DNA from: JAKAQB01 sp027320105 | Lineage (GTDB): Bacteria > Actinomycetota > Acidimicrobiia > Acidimicrobiales > Palsa-688 | DNA: 64,000 nucleotides | NCBI GenBank assembly: GCA_027320105.1 | Contig: DAHVMA010000079.1 | Location: 15,750 to 79,749, forward strand | Reading direction: 5' to 3' | In this document: positions 23,601-30,441 of the stretch, in pieces | Position numbering within the stretch: the first letter of the stretch is position 1 | Layout of the letters: every line of letters begins with the position of its first letter | The notes under the pieces: model-generated | What the model saw: the letters and a program-made list of their open reading frames with translations, nothing else | Database searches by the model: none | What the model was told of the DNA's origin: nothing | Position numbers and translations under genes: made by a program

Positions 23601-24141
23601 GATCGCCGGCGTCGTCGCCGCCTGCTGACCCGCTGGCTTCGAGCCAGCCGCGCACCATGGCGGGACGGTGCACGGCGTACTGGTCGAAGAGGTCGGCGAG
23701 GTGTCGGAGGGCGGCGTAGCGCCGCAACTGCGGGCCGTCGCCCGGGCGGGGCTCGGGAGTGGTCGCCCGCAGGTGGGCGACCAGCGGCTCGAGCACCGGA
23801 TCGTCTCGGTGCTCGTCCACCACACCCAGGAGCGGCCACACAGCCCGCTCCGGGCGCCAGGGATCCGTGTCCGGCCGGAGCCCGCACGCAGCGGCCGTCG
23901 CCTCCCCGACGAGCGTGCCGGGGAACGGGAACCGCACGTTCGCGCACACCCCTCCCGCCCCTGCCGCACCGCCGGGCGTCCCGAGCCGGTGCGACAGCCT
24001 CTGGCTGAGCCACCGCTCGACGCCCCGGGTGGGCACGGCGATCACCTCCGGGGTGATGGGGTCGGAGGGCGGGACCGAGAGGATGTCGCCGAGCGCGTCG
24101 GCGAGGCGGTCCGCCCGCTCCGATCTGTGCACGACCAGCAC
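20608..24141 (-). CDS. recC: Exodeoxyribonuclease V gamma subunit
   Basis: RecC holds RecB and RecD together and reads Chi. The 1177-residue product starts (GTG) LVVHRSERADRLADALGDIL and has the RecC-type segments VPTRGVERWLSQRLSHRLGT, VCANVRFPFPGTLV, FGLTRLPASHLEVLQAVAAG, VHLFLLHPSGVLWQRI, VIVMCPDIESFAPLV, FRTGDLTICTLVPMRSVPHR and VVLLGLDDGAFPRRPQSDGD. GGAGGAGG lies 8 nt before the GTG and TACTGT about 24 nt before it (24165-24170), giving a short leader. The pseudo-helicase lacks Walker motifs, as expected for RecC. Confidence 0.95.
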   Translation of the reverse strand: MLVVHRSERADRLADALGDILSVPPSDPITPEVIAVPTRGVERWLSQRLSHRLGTPGGAAGAGGVCANVRFPFPGTLVGEATAAACGLRPDTDPWRPERAVWPLLGVVDEHRDDPVLEPLVAHLRATTPEPRPGDGPQLRRYAALRHLADLFDQYAVHRPAMVRGWLEASGSAGGDDAGDPTVIWQAHLWRLLRQRMGVPSPAERFALAAARLTAEPALLDLPERVALFGLTRLPASHLEVLQAVAAGREVHLFLLHPSGVLWQRIAGEVGDGVAKGWARASDPTARLPSHPLLRSWGRDAREMQLVLASHGVVDGEHRPVDADGREAPPTVLRRLQSDIRGDRRPPGPGSEERAPLLATDNSLQVHACHGRGRQVEVVRDAVLHLLAGDPTLEPRDVIVMCPDIESFAPLVHATFGAEDPGRGPAGGGTEGSVAGMPRLRVRLADRSLRQTNPLLATAAQLLELADGRVTASDVVDLAGRPPVARRFQLDRDDLATFEEWVVGTGVRWGLDRTHRERWRLGGVEANTWSAGLDRLLLGVAMSGEDGCVYEGTVPYDDVPSGDVELVGRVAELVSRLGAALTALSGPQTVREWADAVLAGTEALAVAANGEEWQHDQLRRVTAEVLEEASGAEGSGAGGAGGVVGLAEVRALLGSRLQGRPTRANFRTGDLTICTLVPMRSVPHRVVVLLGLDDGAFPRRPQSDGDDLLAARPLVGDRDPRSEDRQLLLDAVLSATDHLVITYAGRDERTNRPLAPAVPVAELLDVLDATFRAADGRRARDALVVQHPLQAFDQRNFRPGGLAPAGHGWLAGRLWGFDRVDLAGAASSTKRCAPPAWLDGRLPALDEPVVQLEDLIRFVEHPVRSFLRTRLGLFAGERESGLLDTLPIELDPLERWGVGNRMLDACLAGVPLPVAEAVERGRGLLPPGRLADEVLDVVRPLVQALLDGVAALGLPFPGQSSEVHVVLPGGRSLIGTVPNLRGGAILACSYSRLAPKHRLAAWVRFLALSAARPDRGVCAITIGRGPTSHRPPSMAVLRPLAVDADAHQVAALHSLRALVELRDHGMREPLPLFCATSAAWAAARHLGAGADDALRAAEECWKGSRGFAGEQDDPEHHRVWGAHPRLRDRLGEVPPEHERGGAWAGEPTRFGCLARRLWDDVLAAEVCGDVGHLAVGG

Positions 24142-24277
24142 CTGCCGACCTCCTCCCCCAAGGGACAGTATCCCGGGCCACTGACCGTGCCCCTTCCGTC
24201 GCTACCGTCTCATGAAGGAGAAAGACGCCGCCGTCCCCGCCTCACGCCGGCTGCCAGCGGGCTCGACCCGGGGGAAG

Positions 24278-25453
24278 CTATCCCGAGCCGCCGAGCGCGG
24301 GGACGATGTTCTCCAGGAGGTACTCCAGCTGCTCGGTGGTGAAGGCCCCGGGGTGGCGGACGACGACGTTTCCGTGGGGGTCGAGGATGAGGGTGAAGGG
24401 GAGGCCGGTGATGCGTTCGGCTCCGGCCGCTGTCCCGTTGCTGTCCGAGACCAGCGGGTAGGTCACTCCGGCCCTCGCCGCCATTGCCCGTCCGGCAGCG
24501 GCCCGGTCGGCGACGTCGACACCCACGAAGGCCACCCTCCCTCCGGCCCATCGGTGCACCGCCTCGAGGTGCGGCAGCTCGCTGCGGCAGGCAGTGCAGG
24601 TGGACGAGTAGAAGTTGACGACGGTGTAGCGGCCCCGCTCGGCGTTCAACGAGAACCGGCCGGACCCGTCGAGGAGATAGGGAAGGCTGAAGGCGGGGGC
24701 TTTCGTCGTGGCCGTCGCTTCGGGACCGGTGGCATGGACTCGTCCCGGCAACAGGTCGGCGGCGACCTGGGCGATGCCGTGAGCGAACTGCGCCGTGTTG
24801 GCGGCCGCCGTCCCGAACTCGCCGATCGCCCGCTCCCGGCCGCCGGGACCGACGAAGAACATCTCCGCTCCGTGCACGACCGTCCTCGTCTTGGCGTTCA
24901 ACCCGACGTAGACGCCGTACTCCTTCCACACCTGCCGCAGCGTTGCCGGGCTGGCGGTGCCGAAGTACCAGTTGGGCTGGCCGCCGAGGCCGTGGGCGTC
25001 GCTCCACGCCCGCACCTGGGCGACCTGCGGGTGGAACGGGTTGACGTTGACAGACAACCACACGACGTCCTTGGCGGCCCGCCCGAGGTCGTGGTTGGCG
25101 GCGACGATGTCGTTGGCCAGGAACGTGCAGAGGTCGCTGCACTCGTCGTCGTTGAAGGAGATCACGACGGCCTTGCCCCGGAACTCCGCCGGCGACACGA
25201 GCCGGCCGTGCTGGTCGGTCAGGTGGAACTGCCCCGCCGCCGGCGCCTGCCCGTGGAGCACCGACAGGGACAGCATCAGGCTCGTCGGGGCGTTGACACC
25301 CGGCACGAGGTTGGGGTTCGCCAACGGCTGGCCGGCGGCGCTGCTGGCGCTGCCGCCGGTGCCCAACCCAGCGAACAGCACGACCGCCAGCAGGCCGGCG
25401 GCAACGAGCCCGGCGCCCAGGTACCACAGAGGATTGGCGCCGGACCGCTTCAC
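24278..25453 (-). CDS. Sco1/SenC-TlpA two-domain thioredoxin-like protein, membrane anchored
   Basis: A signal-anchor helix (YLGAGLVAAGLLAVVLFAGL) at residues 10-30 exports two redox domains. The first (about 75-235) is Sco1/SenC-like: GQFHLTDQHGRLVSPAEFRG, the copper CxxxC in DDECSDLCTF and the ligand His in VVHGAEMFFVGPGG, so the copper site looks complete. The second (about 250-391) is TlpA/ResA-like: FSLNAERGRYTVVNFYSSTC with catalytic CTAC, then GLPFTLILDPHGNVVVRHPG with the cis-Pro. The pair suggests delivery of copper and reducing power to cytochrome oxidase assembly. GTG start 9 nt after a TAGCGT box. No cytochrome gene is near. Confidence 0.88.
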   Translation of the reverse strand: MKRSGANPLWYLGAGLVAAGLLAVVLFAGLGTGGSASSAAGQPLANPNLVPGVNAPTSLMLSLSVLHGQAPAAGQFHLTDQHGRLVSPAEFRGKAVVISFNDDECSDLCTFLANDIVAANHDLGRAAKDVVWLSVNVNPFHPQVAQVRAWSDAHGLGGQPNWYFGTASPATLRQVWKEYGVYVGLNAKTRTVVHGAEMFFVGPGGRERAIGEFGTAAANTAQFAHGIAQVAADLLPGRVHATGPEATATTKAPAFSLPYLLDGSGRFSLNAERGRYTVVNFYSSTCTACRSELPHLEAVHRWAGGRVAFVGVDVADRAAAGRAMAARAGVTYPLVSDSNGTAAGAERITGLPFTLILDPHGNVVVRHPGAFTTEQLEYLLENIVPALGGSG

Positions 25454-25537
25454 GACACGACAACGCTACGACCAGCGGCGGGCGGCGGCCAAGTCACCCG
25501 CCGGGCGGGGCGGTCCCGCTGAGAGCTGGATGCGAAC

Positions 25538-25622
<85 letters not shown>

Positions 25623-25732
25623 AGGCAACCCCGAGGATAGCGGCCCGGCGCGGCGGCCGGCCAACCACCAGGATGTGGCTTCCCGGACGTGCGCTCGGTA
25701 GGTTGTCCCGGCGTCTGCAGCGGGAGTTGGCG

Positions 25733-26623
25733 ATGGCGGTCGATCTGGGAGTGGAGCAGCCGAGGAGGGCCGCCCCTCGCGCCTTGCATCCGCCTGCTCG
25801 CCTCCGGCGCCCCTTCTCCGCCGGCGTTGCCTGGCTGGCCAGGCGGCACAGCCTGCCCGTCGAGCTGGGCCTCGTCACCATCCTCTACGCCGCCTACGAC
25901 ACGAGCCGGGGCGCAGCCATGAGCGGGGTGGGCGCGGCGGTCGCGCACGCCCGCGACCTGTACGCGATCGAGCGCTCTCTCGGGGTGGCGATCGAGCCGG
26001 CGGTGCAGCGAGCGGCGCTGCGGGTGCCGGGGCTGACGGTGGTGTTCGGGGTCAGCTACATGGTGCTGCACCTCCTCGCCACCGGCGCCATGCTCCTGTG
26101 GCTGCACCGCACCCGAGCCGAGGCGTACGTCCGGATGCGGCTCGCTCTTCTCGCGGCCAGCGTGCTCAGCCTCGTGGGATTCGTCGTATGGCCAACGGCC
26201 CCGCCCCGCCTGGCCGGCCTCGGCATCGTCGGCACGCTCTCGCAGGCGGGCGTCGCGATGAACTCCCCGACGCTCACGGTCTTGTACAACCCCTACGCCG
26301 CCTTCCCGAGCCTCCACATGGCGTACGCCGCGCTCACGGGATACGCCTTGTGGCGCTACGCCCGCCGGCGTTGGGTGCGCGCCGCCGGCGTCGCCCTCCC
26401 GGCGTGGGTGGTCGTCGAGGTGGTGGCGACCGGCAACCACTTCCTGCTCGACGTGGCCGCCGGGCTGGCAGTGTCGGCCGTCGGGCTGGTGCTGGCTCAC
26501 GCCGTCGTCACCGCAAGCCGGCGAACAAGTCGTCCTCGGGCAACGCCGCACCCGTCCGATCCGACGCCCTCACGAACCACTCCCGGTGGAAGATCCGACC
26601 GTACAGCTCGGGACCCAGTCTGA
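25733..26623 (+). CDS. PAP2-superfamily membrane protein (inositolphosphotransferase-like)
   Basis: A polytopic protein of 296 residues with helices such as VVFGVSYMVLHLLATGAMLL, LALLAASVLSLVGFVVWPTA and the C-terminal hydrophobic segments. It has the PAP2_3-type signature: YNPYAAFPSLHMAYA (second motif with catalytic His) and GNHFLLDVAAG (third motif, HxxxD). Relatives include Aur1/Ipt1-like enzymes and lipid phosphatases acting on phospholipid head groups. Start at 25733 is preferred, with GGGAG 8 nt upstream and a TAGGTT box at 25699-25704. The last 35-40 residues are Pro/Arg/Thr-rich and overlap the convergent amidase gene by 116 bp, so its 3' end may have extended. Confidence 0.8.
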   Translation: MAVDLGVEQPRRAAPRALHPPARLRRPFSAGVAWLARRHSLPVELGLVTILYAAYDTSRGAAMSGVGAAVAHARDLYAIERSLGVAIEPAVQRAALRVPGLTVVFGVSYMVLHLLATGAMLLWLHRTRAEAYVRMRLALLAASVLSLVGFVVWPTAPPRLAGLGIVGTLSQAGVAMNSPTLTVLYNPYAAFPSLHMAYAALTGYALWRYARRRWVRAAGVALPAWVVVEVVATGNHFLLDVAAGLAVSAVGLVLAHAVVTASRRTSRPRATPHPSDPTPSRTTPGGRSDRTARDPV

Positions 26624-27359
26624 GGAACCACACGTTGTCCGCTTGGCTGCCATGGGCTCGCAGGGCTCCGTACTTCGCCTGGACCCACGGCGCCACGTCG
26701 ACCGACGTCGTGAGCAACTCGTCAGGGGTCCCCCATGCCGGCTCCTCGTCACTCCCGTCGCTGTACTGGCCCTCCTCCCGCTCGCTCGGCAGCGGCGCCT
26801 CGATCCCCGCCCGCCGCAGCTCCTCGCCAAGATCGCGCAGCCCGCTGCGGGGCACGGCCGTGTAGTACAGCTTCGCCGGGATGGCCGTCGTATCGGCCGC
26901 GGCCACGGCGATGCGGTGAGCCATGATGTGATCGGGGTGCCCGTAGAACCCGTTTGCGTCGTAGGTCACGACGACGTCGGGCCGGTACCGCTCCATGAGC
27001 CGGACCAGCGGTGCCGCCGCCTCAGCGACGTCCATCCGCCAGAAGGCGTCCGGGTCGTCGTTGCTCGGCCACCCCATCATCCCCGAGTCGCGATAGCCGA
27101 GCAGCTCCAAGTCGCTCACGGCGAGCGCAGCGCAGGACCGGCGCAGCTCCTCGAGGCGCTGGGCGGCGACGGCGTCACGATCATGGCCCGGCTCACCCGG
27201 CTTCACCCCTCCCGGGCCGTCCCCCAGGCTGCCGTCGGTACAGGTCACGAGCACCGTCCGAACCCCCTCGGCGGCGGCTCGGGCCAGCACCCCGCCGGTG
27301 GAGGTGGCCTCGTCATCCGGATGGGCGTGCACGGCCATCAGGCACAGGGAGGGGGACAT
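26508..27359 (-). CDS. mca: LmbE-family deacetylase, mycothiol conjugate amidase type
   Basis: Zinc-dependent amidase of the MshB/Mca group. Mca cleaves mycothiol S-conjugates during detoxification; MshB deacetylates GlcNAc-Ins in mycothiol synthesis. The 283-residue product starts MSPSLCLMAVHAHPDDEATS (HPDDE zinc motif) and has GGVLARAAAEGVRTVLVTCT, YRDSGMMGWPSNDDPDAFW, YDANGFYGHPDHIMAHR (second zinc His) and FVRASDR near the end. The length and the YRDSGM segment favour Mca, but I cannot exclude MshB. TAGCGT ends 6 nt before the ATG and no Shine-Dalgarno is seen, so the mRNA is probably leaderless. Confidence 0.82.
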   Translation of the reverse strand: MSPSLCLMAVHAHPDDEATSTGGVLARAAAEGVRTVLVTCTDGSLGDGPGGVKPGEPGHDRDAVAAQRLEELRRSCAALAVSDLELLGYRDSGMMGWPSNDDPDAFWRMDVAEAAAPLVRLMERYRPDVVVTYDANGFYGHPDHIMAHRIAVAAADTTAIPAKLYYTAVPRSGLRDLGEELRRAGIEAPLPSEREEGQYSDGSDEEPAWGTPDELLTTSVDVAPWVQAKYGALRAHGSQADNVWFLRLGPELYGRIFHREWFVRASDRTGAALPEDDLFAGLR

Positions 27360-27406
27360 TGGCGGACGCTACCCGCTCCCGGCCGGCGTGCGCCGGCGAG
27401 CTCGAG

Positions 27407-27895
27407 TCAGTCCCGGAAGTTCTCGAACTGCAGGGGTATCCCGAAGTCCTCCGCCCGGAGCGCCGCGATGACGCCCTGCAGGTCATCGCGCTTCTTGCCT
27501 GTGACGCGAACCTGGTCACCCTGGGTCTGGGACGACACTCCCTTGGGGGCGTGGTCCTTGATGAACCTGTTCACGGCCTTGGCGTGGTCGGCGTCCAGGC
27601 CGGCCCTCAAACCGATCGCCTGGCGGGCGGTGCCCCGAGACCCCTCCTCGATCTTCCGGCAGTCGAGCGCCTTCAACGACACGTGCCGCTTGACGAGCTT
27701 CTCCTCCACGACCTGCAGGAGGGCGCGCAGGCGGTCCTCCGTCGACGACTGGAGCCGGATCTCGCCGTCGCCCAACTCGATGCTGGAGCCGGTGTCCTTG
27801 AAGTCGAAGCGGGTTGCCACCTCCCGCTGCGCCTGGTCCACGGCGTTGCGGACCTCCTGCATGTCGAGCTTCGAGACAACGTCGAACGTCGGCAT
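27407..27895 (-). CDS. YajQ-family nucleotide-binding protein
   Basis: YajQ (UPF0234) proteins bind nucleotides; some bind c-di-GMP and act as transcription co-regulators. The 162-residue product is full length: MPTFDVVSKLDMQEVRNAVD, ATRFDFKDTGSSIELGD, then VKRHVSLKALDCRKIEEGSR, QRQG-like GLRAGLDADHAKAVNRFIKD, VRVTGKKRDDLQGVIAALR and FGIPLQFENFRD. The ATG has TAGCGT 6 nt upstream and no Shine-Dalgarno. A diguanylate cyclase (10193) is present in the same window, so a c-di-GMP link is possible but unproven. Confidence 0.92.
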   Translation of the reverse strand: MPTFDVVSKLDMQEVRNAVDQAQREVATRFDFKDTGSSIELGDGEIRLQSSTEDRLRALLQVVEEKLVKRHVSLKALDCRKIEEGSRGTARQAIGLRAGLDADHAKAVNRFIKDHAPKGVSSQTQGDQVRVTGKKRDDLQGVIAALRAEDFGIPLQFENFRD

Positions 27896-27901
27896 TGGCT
27901 C

Positions 27902-27922
27902 ACGCTACCGCCGGGCTACCGT
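27902..27922. promoter_or_regulatory. Divergent leaderless promoter pair
   Basis: TAGCGT on the minus strand (27902-27907) ends 6 nt before the yajQ-type ATG, and TACCGT on the plus strand (27917-27922) ends 7 nt before the GTG of the acyl-CoA synthetase. Only 34 bp separate the two start codons, so each -35 region would overlap the other gene's -10 region. Confidence 0.5.
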
Positions 27923-27929
27923 GGCAGCT

Positions 27930-29408
27930 GTGGTCAACGGGCCGGCAACCCTGCTTCCCGGCCTGACCTCCGGGTCGGGAAGGATCGGCGCCCGTGACCG
28001 GCCCGATGCCATCGTCGTCGACGGCCGCTCTCTTTCCGACGCCGACTTGCAGGAAGCGACGGCGGCTCTTGCCGTGGAGCTCGCCGGCGCTCCGATCGCC
28101 GCGGTGGACGCCACCTCGTCGCTCGAGACCGTCGTCGCCGTCGTCGCGGCGCTCCGTGCCGGCGTGCCGGTTGTGCCCGTGCCGCCCGACGCGGGACCGC
28201 ACGAGCGGCGGCACCTGCTGTCGGACTCGGGGTCCGCCGTGTTGCTGGTGTCGCCCGAGCGCATGAGCGAGATGGACGCCCCGGATGCGCTGGCCGGCAT
28301 CCCCTGCATGCCGGTCGACGTCTCGGCGCGCCACCACGGCTCGCCGCTGCCCCGCCCGCTCGGCGTGACGGAGGAAGCGCCGGCGATGATCCTCTACACG
28401 AGCGGCACCACCGGAGCGCCCAAGGGCGTGGTCACCCGACGGGACGCGATCGCCTTCGACCTGGACGCGCTGGCGGAGGCATGGGGATGGACCGGCTGCG
28501 ACACGATCGTGCACGGCCTGCCCCTCTACCATGTGCACGGCCTCGTGCTGGGCGTGCTCGGCCCGATCCGCCACGGTGGCCGCCTGATCCACACAGGCCG
28601 GCCCACCCCCGAGGCGTACGCCGGCGCCGTTGTGAACGGAGGGGGCACGATGTGCTTCGGGGTGCCGACCATCTGGGGGCGCGTCGGTCGCTCGACGGCG
28701 GCCGCAGGGCTCCGCAGGGCACGGCTGCTGGTGTCTGGGAGCGCGCCCTTGCCGGCGCCGGTGCTCGAGGCGGTGCAGGATCGCTGCGGGCACCGCCTCA
28801 TCGAGCGCTACGGCATGACCGAGACCCTGATCACCCTCAGCGCCCGCGCCGGCGGCGCCCGGCGGGCCGGCACGGTCGGCGAGGCGCTGCCGGGGGTGGA
28901 GGCCCGGGTCGTCGACGACGACCGCCGGCCGGTCAGCGCCGACGGCCGGAGCATCGGCAGCCTCGAGGTGAGCGGGCCATCGATCATGGACGGCTACCTC
29001 GGCCGGCCGGAGGAGACCGCTGCGAGCTTCACGGACGACGGGTGGTTCGCCACCGGCGATGTGGCCATCATCGACCCCGACGGCATGCACCGCATCGTGG
29101 GCCGTTCGTCGACCGACCTCATCAAGACCGGAGGCTTTCGTGTGGGCGCCGGCGAGGTCGAGGCTGCCCTCTTGGACCACCCGGCGGTGCGGGAGGTGGC
29201 CGTCGTCGGCGAGCCCGACGACGACCTCGGGCAAGTGGTCGTCGCCTACGTCGTGAGCGACGGAACGCTCGGCCACCCCGAGGCCCTCGGCGACTGGGCC
29301 CGGCAACGACTCGCCGCTCACAAGTGCCCGCGCCGAGTGGTGAACGTCGCGGCACTGCCGCGCAACGCCCTGGGGAAGGTGCAAAAGGCACGGTTGCCCC
29401 GGGCTTGA
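27930..29408 (+). CDS. AMP-dependent acyl-CoA synthetase
   Basis: Activates a carboxylic acid to acyl-AMP and then acyl-CoA. ANL-superfamily motifs are complete in the 492-residue product: A3 ILYTSGTTGAPKGVVTRRD, LPLYHVHGLVLGVLGPIRHG, A5 IERYGMTETLITLSAR, A7 DGWFATGDVAIIDPDGMHRI, A8 GRSSTDLIKTGGFRVGAGEV and the A10 lysine in RNALGKVQKARL. The YHVHGL segment and compact size resemble malonyl-CoA/short-chain synthetases (MatB-like), but the substrate is not certain. GTG at 27930 chosen because TACCGT lies 7 nt upstream; an in-frame GTG at 27921 falls inside that box. Confidence 0.87.
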   Translation: MVNGPATLLPGLTSGSGRIGARDRPDAIVVDGRSLSDADLQEATAALAVELAGAPIAAVDATSSLETVVAVVAALRAGVPVVPVPPDAGPHERRHLLSDSGSAVLLVSPERMSEMDAPDALAGIPCMPVDVSARHHGSPLPRPLGVTEEAPAMILYTSGTTGAPKGVVTRRDAIAFDLDALAEAWGWTGCDTIVHGLPLYHVHGLVLGVLGPIRHGGRLIHTGRPTPEAYAGAVVNGGGTMCFGVPTIWGRVGRSTAAAGLRRARLLVSGSAPLPAPVLEAVQDRCGHRLIERYGMTETLITLSARAGGARRAGTVGEALPGVEARVVDDDRRPVSADGRSIGSLEVSGPSIMDGYLGRPEETAASFTDDGWFATGDVAIIDPDGMHRIVGRSSTDLIKTGGFRVGAGEVEAALLDHPAVREVAVVGEPDDDLGQVVVAYVVSDGTLGHPEALGDWARQRLAAHKCPRRVVNVAALPRNALGKVQKARLPRA

Positions 29409-29427
29409 GCCCGATCAGGGCCGGCCC

Positions 29428-29580
29428 TCAGCTCAGTTCAGTCAGTCCCGGAGTGCCGGCGCGCCAGCGTCTCTCGGCGGCACGGTCCCGGAGCGCCAGC
29501 GCGATCAGGGTGGCGACCACGACAGCGAGCGTGACGACGGTGACGAGCACTTCGATTGACTTCTCTGATGCTTTGTGCAC
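29428..29580 (-). CDS. Possible 50-residue single-TM protein
   Basis: A short open frame starting at GTG 29580 reads MHKASEKSIEVLVTVVTLAV, then VVATLIALALRDRAAERRWR and AGTPGLTELS. One clear transmembrane helix (VLVTVVTLAVVVATLIALAL) follows a short polar N-terminus and is followed by a basic segment, as in many small membrane proteins. No Shine-Dalgarno or TAnnnT box was recognised. It occupies part of the 432-bp interval 29409-29840, whose remainder holds the repeat at 29596-29680 and C-rich sequence. Confidence 0.4.
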   Translation of the reverse strand: MHKASEKSIEVLVTVVTLAVVVATLIALALRDRAAERRWRAGTPGLTELS

Positions 29581-29595
29581 TGCCAGAGCCGAGGG

Positions 29596-29680
29596 CCGGA
29601 ACCGCGCGCACTCACCGGAACCGCGCGCACGGGCGACGAAATGCCACCGTCTGTGCGCGCGGTCTCGCTGGTTGCGCGCA
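29596..29680. repeat. Intergenic GCGCGCA repeat element, copy 1
   Basis: CCGGAACCGCGCGCAC occurs twice within 20 bp and is followed, after GACGAAATGCCACCGTC, by TGTGCGCGCGGT and TTGCGCGCA. Outer GCGCGCA/TGCGCGC motifs face each other. The arrangement is echoed at 33676-33762. Confidence 0.65.
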
Positions 29681-29840
29681 GAACGACCATGTTCACTGCT
29701 GACTCAGGTGCCTATATACAGATTTTCCGGTTCGTGGGCTGGGGGAGGCGGCCGGCCCCCCGCCAGGCGCCCCCGCCCGCCCCAGCCACCCGGGCCCGAC
29801 CCCGGCAGTCCAGGCCGGACGCCGGCTGGAGAGGATCGAA

Positions 29841-30323
29841 TCAGGCGTCGTAGTAGCCGGAGTGGATGTAGACGCAGGGGACGCCCTCGGCGTGGAACAT
29901 GGCCACGTTGCGGCGGTCGTCCTCGAATGCCAACCTCGGTTCGAGTCCGGCCGCCCGCAGCTCGTCGACGGACCGGCGCTTGAACTCCCGGGCGGCGCTG
30001 TAGTTGCCGAAGTCCCGCATGACGAGCAGGTCCCACCGCAACCCGTACCGCTCGAGCCAGGCGTGCGTCTGGGGCTGCACGCGCGACGGCCGGGCCGTCA
30101 GCAGCACGATCAGCAGTGACCGGTCGAGCAGCTCGAGAAGGAGGGCGACCTCCTCGATCAGCGGGTCGTCGCCGACGGCGTCGAAGAACGCCTCCCAGTC
30201 CCGCCGCGGCGCCTCCAGGTAGTGCTGGCGGCTGGCGGCGTCGGAGAGCACACCGTCGACGTCGAAGACGACGGCCGGCCCGGTGCGCGCCTCGCCCTGC
30301 CGCCACCACCAGTTCTCGCTCAC
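29841..30323 (-). CDS. HAD phosphatase resembling polynucleotide kinase 3'-phosphatase
   Basis: The 160-residue product has HAD motif I VVFDVDGVLSD at residues 18-28, motif II LIVLLTARPS, a lysine in REFKRRSVDEL and motif IV FEDDRRNVAMF. The layout (short cap, LTARP, WLERYGLRWDLLVMR, then the closing GVPCVYIHSGYYD) recalls the 3'-phosphatase domain of phage T4-type polynucleotide kinase. No kinase domain is attached, so the true substrate is open. The GTG at 30323 is the most downstream sensible start; a TTG 15 codons earlier is an alternative. It is divergent from the MprF-like gene. Confidence 0.7.
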   Translation of the reverse strand: MSENWWWRQGEARTGPAVVFDVDGVLSDAASRQHYLEAPRRDWEAFFDAVGDDPLIEEVALLLELLDRSLLIVLLTARPSRVQPQTHAWLERYGLRWDLLVMRDFGNYSAAREFKRRSVDELRAAGLEPRLAFEDDRRNVAMFHAEGVPCVYIHSGYYDA

Positions 30324-30441
30324 AGCCGAGCGCTCACATGCCGAGTCCAACGGGAGAAAGTCCTCGCCCGGTCGTCCGGACCGTCTCCACGGGTCTACCC
30401 TCGGTGGCAAGTGCCCTCCCCCGGGCCTGCTCTCGCTGTCC

